Positions 19,451 through 29,000 of a stretch of DNA of 64,000 nt are shown piece by piece. A model generated the notes under the pieces. It was not told the origin of the DNA. It saw nothing but the letters and a program-made list of their open reading frames with translations, and did not search any database. The position numbers and the translations under genes are program-made. This stretch comes from Wenjunlia vitaminophila DSM 41686 (GTDB taxonomy: Bacteria > Actinomycetota > Actinomycetes > Streptomycetales > Streptomycetaceae), in the NCBI RefSeq assembly GCF_000380165.1, contig NZ_KB904661.1, positions 1 to 64,000 of the forward strand. The letters run 5' to 3'. How positions within the stretch are numbered: the first letter of the stretch is position 1; every line of letters begins with the position of its first letter.

Positions 19451-19900
19451 GTGTTTTCCCTGCCTTCCGGAATACTCACGGAACGTGTGCCCGCGTGGAA
19501 AACAACGCGATTGCCCTCCTCATGGTTATGGCCCTATCAGCTTTCATCCGATCGCGTGAATTATCAATCTTTCGGCTCCACCCAGCCGCCAACAGTTGAT
19601 ATCCTCATGAATTAACAAACCGGACATATCGCTAGATACAGTCGCTAGATATAGTCAGTGCATATATGCAGTCAGTGCACCATGTGCAGTCAGTGCACTA
19701 GACACCGTCGGCGGTACTCGATGCTCGGCGCTTCCCCCACCGGTTCCCCCCGCCACCGTGCCCCAACCTCGAACCACCCGCCCGGTCGGTCACCCGTGGG
19801 CCCCGCCACGTTCACACCGCACGACCTCCTGCCACCGCAGCAGGACGCCTCTCACGCGATCGAGGCATATCCGACCCCCCCCGTGCACGGTATACAGACG
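19451..19900. other. AT-richer region between the two chaplin genes
   Basis: About 450 bases with no gene. The part 19500-19690 is much richer in A+T than its surroundings. It is upstream of the long chaplin (minus strand) and probably holds its promoter. It contains the short repeat cluster annotated separately. Confidence 0.5.
19631..19697. repeat. Cluster of short direct repeats, TGCAGTCAGTGCA type
   Basis: GCTAGATACAGT (19631-19642) is followed by GCTAGATATAGT (19644-19655). AGTCAGTGCA then occurs three times, at 19653-19662, 19670-19679 and 19688-19697, with 17- and 18-base periods. The last two copies lie in a perfect 13-mer TGCAGTCAGTGCA whose ends are inverted (TGCA). The even spacing suggests a multi-site protein-binding region about 200 bases upstream of the long chaplin start. 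Function is not known. Confidence 0.6.
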
Positions 19901-19937
19901 ACAACCCCGGGGCGCATGGCTCGCGCTCCGGGGTTGT
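19901..19937. terminator. Hairpin downstream of the short chaplin
   Basis: ACAACCCCGG at 19901-19910 pairs perfectly with CCGGGGTTGT at 19928-19937, with an inner GCGC/GCGC pairing. It lies 34 bases after the short chaplin stop on the minus strand. Confidence 0.75.
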
Positions 19938-19971
19938 GCGGGGTCTGGCTACTCGTTCAGCCCGTCACCGT

Positions 19972-20205
19972 TCAGCGGTTGACGCAGTCGGCGCCGAACG
20001 CGGGGTTGAGCAGCGCGATGACGTTCACGGTGTTCCCGCAGGCGTTCACCGGAACGTGCACCGGCACCTCAACGACGTTTCCAGAGACCACACCCGGGTT
20101 GCCGATCGCGGAACCACCCGCACTCGAGTGGGCCGCGGCAACGCCCGCGCCCGCCATGACCAGACTGCCGGTGAGCGCCGTGGCGGCGACAACCTTCTTA
20201 ATCAC
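19972..20205 (-). CDS. Short chaplin
   Basis: Secreted 77-residue chaplin: signal peptide (MIKKVVAATALTGSLVMAG to about residue 29, AAA-H), then a single chaplin domain with NPGVVSGNVVEVPVHVPVNACG and a second Cys in NPAFGADCVNR. No sorting signal, so it would be free and assemble into amyloid on the hyphal surface, anchored by long chaplins. The GTG start at 20205 is supported by AAGGAGG eight bases upstream. It faces the same way as the long chaplin but is separated by a terminator and ~450 bases. Confidence 0.93.
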   Translation of the reverse strand: MIKKVVAATALTGSLVMAGAGVAAAHSSAGGSAIGNPGVVSGNVVEVPVHVPVNACGNTVNVIALLNPAFGADCVNR

Positions 20206-20350
20206 TGTTCCTCCTTGTAGACCATGCGATCTCAACGACCGCCACACGAGTCAACGAGGAGGGAGTAATAGAGCTACGAACCTACAGACTGCTTCACTCA
20301 TTTCAGCTAAATCAGCACGAGTGCACGATTTGTGGTCACTGAAAAGCGGC

Positions 20351-21676
20351 TCAACAGGCGTCGAGGAACCGGTCGAGCACCCGCACCCCGAACCGCAGTC
20401 CGTCCACCGGCACCCGCTCGTCCACGCCGTGGAACATCCCGGCGAAGTCCAGCTCGGGCGGCAGCTTCAGCGGGGCGAACCCGAAGCAGCGGATACCCAG
20501 ATCGGTGAAGTGCTTGGCGTCGGTGCCCCCGGACAGGCAGTACGGGACCGCCCGCGCGATCGGGTCCTCGGCACGCAACGCCGACTGCATCGCCTCCACC
20601 AGCGCGCCGTCGAAGCCCGTCTCCAGCGCCTTGTCCGCGTGCACGTCGGTGCGCCGCACCCGGGGGCCGAGGACCTGGTCGAGCTCGGCCAGGAACTCCT
20701 CCTCGTACCCGGGCAGGAACCGGGCGTCCACGTGCGCGGTCGCCTCACCGGGGATCACATTGACCTTGTAGCCGGCACCGAGCATGGTGGGCGTCGCGGT
20801 GTTCCGCAGCGTCGCCCCGATGATCCTGGCGATGCCGCCCAGCCTAGCCAGCGTCTCGTCCATGTTCTCCGGGTCCAGTTCCACCCCGAGCGCCTCGGAC
20901 AGCTCGTCCAGGAACGCCCGAACCGTCTTGGTGACCCGGATGGGGAACTTGTGCCGGCCGAGCCGCGCGACCGCCTCACAGAGCTCGGTGACCGCGTTGT
21001 CGTCGTTGGTCATCGAACCGTGACCGGCGGTGCCCTGCACGCTGAGCCGCATCCAGTGGATGCCCTTCTCGGCGGTCTCCACCAGGTACAGCCGCAGGTC
21101 GTCGTTGACCGTGAACGAGAAGCCGCCGACCTCACCGATGGCCTCCGTCACCCCCTCGAACAGCTCCGGGTGCCGGTCCACCAGGTAGCGTGCGCCGAAG
21201 AGACCACCGGCCTCCTCGTCCGCGACGAACGCCAACACCACGTCCCGCGGTGGCCTACGCCCACTGCGCAACCGGTCGCGGACCACGGCAAGGGTCATCG
21301 CGTCCATGTCCTTCATGTCCACCGCGCCCCGGCCCCAGACACAGCCGTCCGCCACCTCCCCGCCGAACGGATGGTGCGTCCAGTCCTCCGCGTTGGCCGG
21401 AACGACGTCGGTGTGCCCGTGGATCAGCAGCGCCGGACGCGAGGGGTCCTCCCCGGCGATCCTGGCCACGGTCGAGGCCCGCCCCCGTTCCGACTCGATC
21501 ACCTGCGGCTCGAGCCCGACCTCCGCGAGCTTCTCGGCCACGTACTCGGCGGCGGCCCGCTCCCCCGTCCCGGACCCGTCCCCGTAGTTGCTGGTGTCGA
21601 TCCTGATCAGTTCCCGGCAGAGGTCAACGACCTCGTCCTCACCCGTGACCCCGGGCGCCGTTCTCGACTCGCTCAC
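20351..21676 (-). CDS. M20/M25/M40-family metallopeptidase
   Basis: Zinc-dependent amidohydrolase/peptidase of 441 residues, cytoplasmic. Metal-binding segments are visible: LLIHGHTDVVPA (His and Asp, residues ~84-95), GRGAVDMKDMDAM (bridging Asp) and FVADEEAGG (catalytic Glu pair), plus the dimerisation insert and a C-terminal His (MFHGVDERV). Members act as dipeptidases, carboxypeptidases or acylases; the substrate is not clear. ATG at 21676. It is the last backbone gene before the tRNA and island. Confidence 0.92.
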   Translation of the reverse strand: MSESRTAPGVTGEDEVVDLCRELIRIDTSNYGDGSGTGERAAAEYVAEKLAEVGLEPQVIESERGRASTVARIAGEDPSRPALLIHGHTDVVPANAEDWTHHPFGGEVADGCVWGRGAVDMKDMDAMTLAVVRDRLRSGRRPPRDVVLAFVADEEAGGLFGARYLVDRHPELFEGVTEAIGEVGGFSFTVNDDLRLYLVETAEKGIHWMRLSVQGTAGHGSMTNDDNAVTELCEAVARLGRHKFPIRVTKTVRAFLDELSEALGVELDPENMDETLARLGGIARIIGATLRNTATPTMLGAGYKVNVIPGEATAHVDARFLPGYEEEFLAELDQVLGPRVRRTDVHADKALETGFDGALVEAMQSALRAEDPIARAVPYCLSGGTDAKHFTDLGIRCFGFAPLKLPPELDFAGMFHGVDERVPVDGLRFGVRVLDRFLDAC

Positions 21677-21930
21677 GCTGCCTCCTCATGTCCCGCTCAC
21701 CGTTCCCGCCATCCTCCCCCGACCGTCCCCCGCACCCAAGACCACCCCTCCCACCAGCCGTTGTCCCACTCCCGCCCCGACCTCGCCCCCGCAAGGACAG
21801 GTCCTCGAAGCGCCCCGGCGAGGTCCCCGCGAGGCGGGCCCACCGGCGGCCGTCCACGGTGATCGGCGGCTCGCATTTCTTTGCTATGGTTGTCCCCGTC
21901 GCGCGGGGACCTAGGCCCGCGGGTCATCCG

Positions 21931-22015
21931 GTCCGGGTGGCGGAATGGCAGACGCGCTAGCTTGAGGTGCTAGTGCCCTTTATCGGGCGTGGGGGTTCAA
22001 GTCCCCCCTCGGACA
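21931..22015 (+). tRNA. tRNA-Leu (anticodon GAG)
   Basis: 85-base class II tRNA. Acceptor strands GTCCGGG (21931-21937) and CTCGGAC (22008-22014) pair, allowing one G-U. The anticodon stem CTAGC/GCTAG encloses the loop TTGAGGT, giving GAG. A long variable arm (TGCCCTTTATCGGGCG) and a T arm GGGGG-TTCAAGT-CCCCC follow. The discriminator is A and CCA is not encoded. Its 3' end is the integration site of the island. Confidence 0.97.
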
Positions 22016-22016
22016 C
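21998..22016. other. Left attachment site (attL) in the tRNA-Leu 3' end
   Basis: CAAGTCCCCCCTCGGACAC here recurs at 55536-55553 with one C fewer. The tRNA copy stays complete, as expected when an element integrates into a tRNA 3' end and restores it. Confidence 0.7.
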
Positions 22017-22037
22017 GTACCATACGTACATGAATGA

Positions 22038-22067
22038 GCGGGTTGTGATGTGACCATCACAACCCGC
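22038..22067 (+). terminator. Rho-independent terminator at the island's left end
   Basis: Perfect 13-base-pair stem (GCGGGTTGTGATG at 22038-22050 with 22055-22067), loop TGAC, then TTTATT. It lies 23 bases after the tRNA and could terminate both the tRNA and the leftward recombinase remnant. It came with the island and replaces the tRNA's own terminator. Confidence 0.85.
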
Positions 22068-22074
22068 TTTATTG

Positions 22075-22620
22075 TGTCGTAGGTCAGGGAGAGGCCGAAC
22101 GCCTCGTAGAGCGGCCGTTTGCGCTCGGGTTCAGCCGCCAGGAGCCGGTCGGTCAGTGAGCCGAGTTGGACGATCAGGCGCTCGATCTGTTCGGTGGTGA
22201 GGGCTTGGTAGTGGTGCTGGTTCGGCGACGCTGCGAGGGGATCAGTGGCTCGTGGACGGGGTGGGTGGACCAGACCCACTCGTCGGGGTTGTTCCAGACG
22301 AGTTTAGTGCGGTGGCGGAGGGTGACGTCTTCGACGTCGAGGAGGACTTCCTCCTTGCGTTGCCGGTTCCAGATCTGGTGGCCGGTGTAGCGCGAGTTGG
22401 TCAGGATGGCGCGGACGGCGCCCTTGGACCAGGCGAGGCCGTCGCGGGGGGGTGCGGGCACGGTCATGGGCGGAAGGGCAGGGAGTATCGTCGCGGGTAA
22501 GGCCTTCGGCGATGGCGTACCAGCCGTGGCCCCGCGGGTATTCGGCGAAGACGCGCTGGACGACCGGGGAGGTATCGGGGTAAGCCCTGGTCCACGCCCG
22601 CTTACGGGAATCAGCCGTAT
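22075..22620 (-). pseudogene. Large serine recombinase, C-terminal remnant
   Basis: Pieces of a large serine integrase are readable in three frames on the minus strand. One holds KRAWTRAYPDTSPVVQRVF (about 22600-22450). A second holds KGAVRAILTNSRYTGHQIWN and then NPDEWVWSTHPVHEPLIP (about 22460-22225). A third holds TTEQIERLIVQLGSLTDRLL (about 22205-22075). These are the recombinase domain and C-terminal end of the family. The N-terminal catalytic resolvase domain is missing and there are at least two frameshifts, so it is inactive. It probably once drove integration here or nearby. Confidence 0.8.
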
Positions 22621-22972
22621 ACCTCGGGCCCTCAATTGCAGGCCCGGAGCCAGCGTGACTCTTCTTGACTACTCCCCGCCCGGCACGAGCACGAGATGGA
22701 CGCCTGACGAGTTTGCCGCGCAACTCTTACCAGTCGCGCTCCCGCCGTTCGCCCTGGCGGATCCGCGCGACCGGTACCGGCGGACGAGCTGCTCAAGCTC
22801 GGCGAAAGGCCGGGCCCTCGAGACGAGCGCCGGTGGATCCACGAAGCAATCGCGGAACTCGCCGCGAACTCGGTGTCGCCTGCGACACGCAGGCGGTTCC
22901 CGCCGAGGGCCTGGTGCAGCGGCTCGCCGCCCGCGCGTTGATCACTCGACGACGCGTCAAGCAAGAGAGTCC
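22621..22972. other. Unrecognised sequence at the island's left end
   Basis: No intact gene is supportable. On the plus strand near 22790-22850 a short stretch reads like coding sequence (ELLKLGERPGPRDERRWIHE) but breaks off, so this may be a decayed gene. The rest is the upstream region of the kinase-helicase gene. Confidence 0.4.
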
Positions 22973-22987
22973 GTTGACGATGTCAAC
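22973..22987. promoter_or_regulatory. Candidate operator GTTGAC-GAT-GTCAAC
   Basis: Perfect 6-3-6 palindrome 91 bases upstream of the kinase-helicase start. The same architecture recurs in front of mcrB (47515-47529), degenerate in front of the sigma gene (47463-47477) and as a half-site before the HTH-methylase (54610-54624). TTGAC could also be read as a -35 box, but no -10 box is seen at 16-18 bases. Confidence 0.55.
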
Positions 22988-23078
22988 GTGTGTATGCAAC
23001 CCTCGGCGGCAAGTGAAAGTGTACGCTCCCTGCGGGGTGTAACTACCTTGTACGCGACGGGTGAAACGAGGAAGGGCA

Positions 23079-26000
23079 GTGGACCTGGTGACGGTCGACG
23101 GACGATTCCGGATCACGGGGATCGTAGGGCGCGGGAACATGGGCGAGGTGCACCGGGCTGAGGACCTTCAGGCCACCCTGGACTCCCCGCACCGGGAGGT
23201 CGCGGTCAAGACCGTGTTGCGCAGCCGGACCGGAGTCGCGCTTGACGCGTCCGGGTCCGGCAAGGAGATCGACCGCTTCCGCCGCGAAGTGCGGATCATG
23301 CGCATGCTCTCCCAGGGCCACCCGAACCTCACCCTGCTGATCGACGGCGGCGTGGACGGAACACCGGGCGGCAGCGGCCTGCCTTACCTGGCCATGGAGC
23401 TGCTGGACGGTCATCCGCTCGCGGACCTCATCGACGAGGAGCCCCAGCTCCCGCTCTCCTGGGTCGCTGCCGTCGGCGCGCAGCTCGCCGCCGGTCTCGC
23501 TGCCGCGCACACTGCCGGGGTCGTCCACCGCGATCTGAAGCCGGCCAATGTGATGCTGACCCGTGACGGCACCGTCAAGGTCCTGGACTTCGGCATGGGC
23601 TCGGTCGTCGACGACCCCGACCAAACGCGGCTGACCAGCACAGGCGTCAGCGTCGGCACGGCCCGCTACATGGCGCCCGAGCAGTTCCGTGCCGAGCGGG
23701 TCTCCGCATCGGCCGACCTCTACGCGCTCGGCTGCATCCTGTACGAGCTGCTGATCGGACGGCCGCCGTTCTCAGCCAGGACCCCGTACGAGCTTTCCGA
23801 GCAGCACCAGCACGAGCGGCCGCCGGAGCTGAGCCTCGTGCGCCCGAAGCTGCCCGCCGAGCTGGTCCGACTGGTGGACCGCCTCTTAGAGAAGGACGCC
23901 GAACTGCGGCCCGAGAACGCCGCCCTGGTTCGTGAGGCACTGGTTCCGCTCGCACTCGCGCCGGACGACACGGCCGCCCTGCTGGCTCCTCACTGGCAGG
24001 TGATGGACCCGGTGGCGCGGCTGCGTGCCCTGCTCCCCGAGCCTGCCCCGGCCGCACCCGCACCCGTGCCGCGCAGGCAGCCGCGCCTGCCCGAGGCCAT
24101 GGACGTCTTCGGTATCCACGCCGACCTCATCAGCGAGTACGAGAGCTTCACCAAGAGTGCGACGGTGATCCGCGACGCCCGGATCGCCGGCTTCGTCGAG
24201 GACGATCTGGCGGCCAAGTCACAGTGGCCCGACCCGTGGCTGTCGCTGAACCCGTTCTTCGCCGACGGCGGCCAGGTCACCGACCTCGTGCGGGACGGAG
24301 TGCTGCATCCCAGGTGCGCGGGGATCTTCCAAACCGGCAAGAAGGAGGCCTCACTTCGCCCGGACGGCCGGCCGCTGACCTTCCACCTCCACCAGCGGCA
24401 GGCGATCGAGGCCGCGCAGGCGGGCGACTCCTACGTGCTCACCACGGGCACCGGTTCCGGCAAGTCTCTGTCGTACATCGTCCCGATCGTGGACCATGTA
24501 CTGAGGGAGCGTCAAACGGCTGGAGCGGACGCCGGGGGCCGGGTGCGCGCGATCATCGTCTATCCGATGAACGCGCTGGCCAACTCGCAGATGGAGGAGC
24601 TGAAGAAGTACCTGCGCCACGGCTTCGGAACGGGCCGCGAGCCGGTCACCTTCGCCCGCTACACCGGCCAGGAGTCCGACGAGCAACGCCGCGAGTTGCG
24701 CAGGAACCCGCCGGACATCCTGCTGACCAACTACGTGATGCTGGAGCTGATGCTGACCCGGCCGGACGACCGGTCCAGCCTGATCCGCATGGCCGACGGG
24801 CTGCAGTTCCTCGTGTTCGACGAGTTGCACACCTACCGGGGCCGGCAGGGCGCGGACGTGGCGTTCCTGATCCGCCGGGTCCGTGAGGCCTGCCGGGCCT
24901 CCGCGACCCTGCAGTGCATCGGCACCTCGGCGACCATGTCCAGCGAGGGCTCCTGGGAGGACCAGCAGCGTGCGGTGGCCAGGGTCGCCAGCCGGCTGTT
25001 CGGTACGACCGTGCTGCCGAAGCGGGTCATCGGCGAGACCCTGGTCCGGGCGACCGAGGAGCCCCCCGCGACCGTACCCGCTGAGCGGCTGCGGGTGCCA
25101 GCGGCGCCCCGCTCGTACGAGGCGCTGACGAAGGACCTTTTGGCCCGCTGGGTGGAGTCCCGGTTCGGGCTGGAGCGTGAGAAGGGTACGGGGCGGCTGC
25201 ACCGCTGTGCCCCGGGCACGGTCGAGGAGGCCGCAGCTGAGCTGGCCGACCAGTCCGGGGTGGCCGAGGAGAGCGTGCGCGAGGCGATCCGGACGACCCT
25301 GGAGGCAGGTGCGCAGGCCAAGCATCCGGTAACGGAGCGGCCGCTGTTCGCGTTCCGGCTGCACCAGTTCCTCTCCAAGGGCGACACCGTCTACACGACG
25401 CTGGAGGATCCGCTCACCCGGCCGCTGACCCGCACCTACCAGCTGGAGCAGCCCGACAGCGACGGCAAGCCGCTGTTCCCTCTGGCCTTCTGCCGTGAGT
25501 GCGGCCAGGAGTATCTGACCGTCTGGCGCACCGAGGAGGGCGGCGCGTTCCGGTACGAGCCGCGTCGGGACACCTCTGCGTCCGGGGGCCGCGAGGGCGA
25601 GGGGTACCTGTACCTGGGCACACCCGGGGAGGACTACGAGTGGCCGACCGATCCACAGAGGGCCGTGGACGACAGGCGGTTGCCGGAGTCGTGGCTCGAG
25701 CCGGACGCGCAGGGCGTAACGGTCGTCAGGAAGTCCTACCGGCCTCGGGTGCCCAAGCGCATCGTCGTGGATGCCCACGGGAACGAGTCAGGCGAGGGGC
25801 TGGTGGCGGCATTCGTCCCGGCGCCGTTCCTGTTCTGTGTGCACTGCCAGGTCTCCTACGAGCAGACCCGTGGCCGGGACTTCGCCAAACTGGCCACCCT
25901 GGATCAGGAGGGGCGTTCTTCGGCAACCTCGCTGATCTCTGCGTCGATCATGAGATCCCTGCGGGCGGTACCCGAGGAGAGCCTGGGCAAGGAGGCGCGC

Positions 26001-29000
26001 AAACTCCTCACCTTCGTCGACAACCGCCAGGATGCCTCGCTGCAGGCCGGGCACTTCAACGACTTCGCCCAGGTGACCCAGTTGCGCGGCGCCCTGTACC
26101 AGGCGGCGCTGCAGGCCGGTGAGGAGGGGCTGCGCCACGACGACCTTGCCGAGGCCGTGACCGGAGTGATGGGAGTGTCGGTGCGCGAGTATGCGGCGGG
26201 CACGGACCTGCCCCCGTCCATGGAGCGCCGGGCGGTGAAGACTTTCGGGGACGTCGTCGGGTACCGCCTCTACCGCGACCTGGAGCGCGGCTGGCGTATC
26301 ACGATGCCGAACCTGGAGCAGACGGGGCTGCTGCGGATCGACTACGAGGATCTGGACTGGCTCGCCACCCGACCCGAGCGTTGGCAGTCCTCCCACGCCG
26401 TGCTGCGCGACGCCGACCCGGCGCTGCGCGAGGAGATCAGCCGTACGCTGCTCGACTTCATGCGGCGTGCCCTCGCCATCGACGTGCAGTACTTCCGTGA
26501 CGACTTCGACACCCTGCAGCGGGCCAGCGAGGGACGCCTCACCGGTCCGTGGGTGCTGGGCGACAGCGACCGGCCGACCGTCGGAACTGCCTACCCGTAC
26601 GGCTCACGGCCGGGCATGGAGCGCTCCGCGCTGTTCCTGTCGGCTCGCGGCAAGTTCGGCAAGTACCTCCGGCGGAACATGCCTGAACTGCGCGACCTTC
26701 CCCTGGACGACGTCCAGTGCGTCATCGAAGACTTGTTGAAGGTGCTGCGGGACGCGGACCTGGTGCGCGAGGTGGAGGCCACCCCTGAACGCTCCGGCCC
26801 AACTTACCGCCGCCGTGCGGCCGAGAGGCGCACTGGTTACCGGGTGTCGGCCGCTGCCCTGGTCTGGCGGGCCGGGAACGGCGAGCGGGGCGCGGTCGAC
26901 CCTCTGGCGCGCACATACAGCAGCGGCGAGGGTCCGCGCGTCAATCCGTTCTTCCGCGACCTGTACCGGACTGCGGCCGCCGAGTTGGCTGGCCTGTACT
27001 CGCGGGAGCACACCGCGCAGGTCACGCCGGAGGAGCGGCTGGAGCGTGAGAAGTTGTTCCGTGACGCCGAACTGCCCCTGTTGTACTGCTCGCCGACGAT
27101 GGAGCTGGGCGTGGACATCTCCTCGCTCAACGCGGTGCTGATGCGCAATGTGCCGCCGACCCCGGCGAACTACGCCCAGCGTTCCGGCCGGGCGGGCCGC
27201 TCCGGCCAGCCCGCGCTGGTGACCACGTACTGTGCGACGGGCAACAGCCACGACCAGTACTATTTCCGCCGCTCCCAGGACATGGTGTCGGGGCAGGTGG
27301 CCCCGCCACGTCTGGACCTTGCCAACGAGGATCTGGTCCGCTCCCATCTGCAGGGCATCTGGCTGGCGGAGACCGGCATGAAGCTCGGCACCGCGATCCC
27401 GGACGTCATCGATGTCGCCTACGACCCCGACGGCGACGACCGCCCGGATCCGCAGATGCCGCTGCCGCTCCTCCAGCACATCCGCGACCTGTCCCTGGAC
27501 GAGGGCGCCCGCCGACGCGCGGTCGCAGCCGCCCGTACAGTCCTCGCGCCGCTGATCACGGACTTCGAGGCCACCACCTGGTGGTACGACGAGTGGATCG
27601 AGGACCGGATCGAGCGGGCCCCCGACAAGTTCAACGAATCCTTCGAGCGGTGGCGGCAGCTGTTCCGGGCGGCCGTCATCGACCAGTACGAGCAGAACAA
27701 GCGCGTCGTCGACCACACCCTTTCCTCTGGCGAACAGAGCCGGGCGCGTACCCGCCGCCGGGAGGCCGAGACGCAGACGAACCTGCTGCTTAACCGCTCC
27801 GTCGACAGCAAGTCCGTGATGAGCGACTTCAATCCGTACCGCTATCTGGCGTCCGAGGGGTTTCTGCCCGGCTACAGCTTCCCGCGGCTCCCGCTGGCCG
27901 CGTACATCCCGCGCTCGGGCAACCGTCGCAACGCCGACGGCGACTACCTGCAGCGTCCCCGGTTCCTCGCGATCCGCGAGTTCGGCCCCGGTGCGCTCAT
28001 CTACCACGAGGGCGCCCGCTACCAGGTCACCCGCGTGCAGCTGCCGCCGGACGCCTCGGGCGACCTGGCGACGGCGGAGGCCAGGCGCTGCGACGGCTGC
28101 GGCTACCACCACGCCGTCAAGCCCGGCATCGACAGGTGCACGATGTGCGGGGAGGAACTGAGGAACAAGCGCACCGGCCTCCTCCACCTGCACACCGTCT
28201 ACACCACGTCGCGCGAGCGGATCTCCTCCGACGAGGAAGAGCGCCGCCGGGCCGGTTTCCGCCTCGAGACCTCGTACGCGTTCCAGGACCACGGCGCCCG
28301 CAAGGGACGCCTCACCTCGCACGTCAGCGACATCGACGGTGCGCCCGTCCTCGACCTGGACTACGGCGACTCGGCGACCGTCCGGATCACCAACCTCGGT
28401 CGTGTCCGCGACAAGGAAGGCGAGCCGGACGGCTACTGGCTGGACCTGGGCGACGGCCGCTGGCTCAACGACCGGGCCGCCGCGGACGCCATCGAGGGCA
28501 CCGGCATGCCGGTGGTCGACGATGACGGCAACGAGAAGCGCCGCAAGATGCGGGTCCTGCCCTATGTGGAGGATCGCCGTAACATCCTCGTGGTCACCCT
28601 GAACGAGCCGCAGCCCGAGGCGGTGGCGTGGTCGTTCCTCTACGCGCTGGAGCGGGGCATCGAGGCGGCGTTCGAACTGGAGGACTCCGAGCTGACCGCG
28701 GAGCTGCTACCGCCGGATGACGGCCCGCGCCGCCGCATGCTGTTCACCGAGGCCGCCGAGGGCGGCGCCGGTGTCCTGCGCCGGATCCAGCACGACAAGG
28801 ACGCCCTCGCCAAGGCCGCCCGCACCGCCCTGGAGATATGCCACTTCAACCCGGACACCGGCGAGGACCAGGGCGGGCCGGCGGACGACGAGAGGTGCGC
28901 CCGCGGCTGCTACGCCTGCCTGCTGACCTACGCCAACCAGGCGCACCACCGCCGGCTGAGCCGGCACGCCGCCCACCCGCTGCTGGTGCGCCTCGCCGGC

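Noticed and set aside
22973-22987. TTGACG as a plain -35 promoter box
   Set aside because: No -10-like sequence at 16-18 bases; TATGCA is only 13 bases away. The perfect palindrome and its recurrence fit an operator better, though a promoter role is not excluded.
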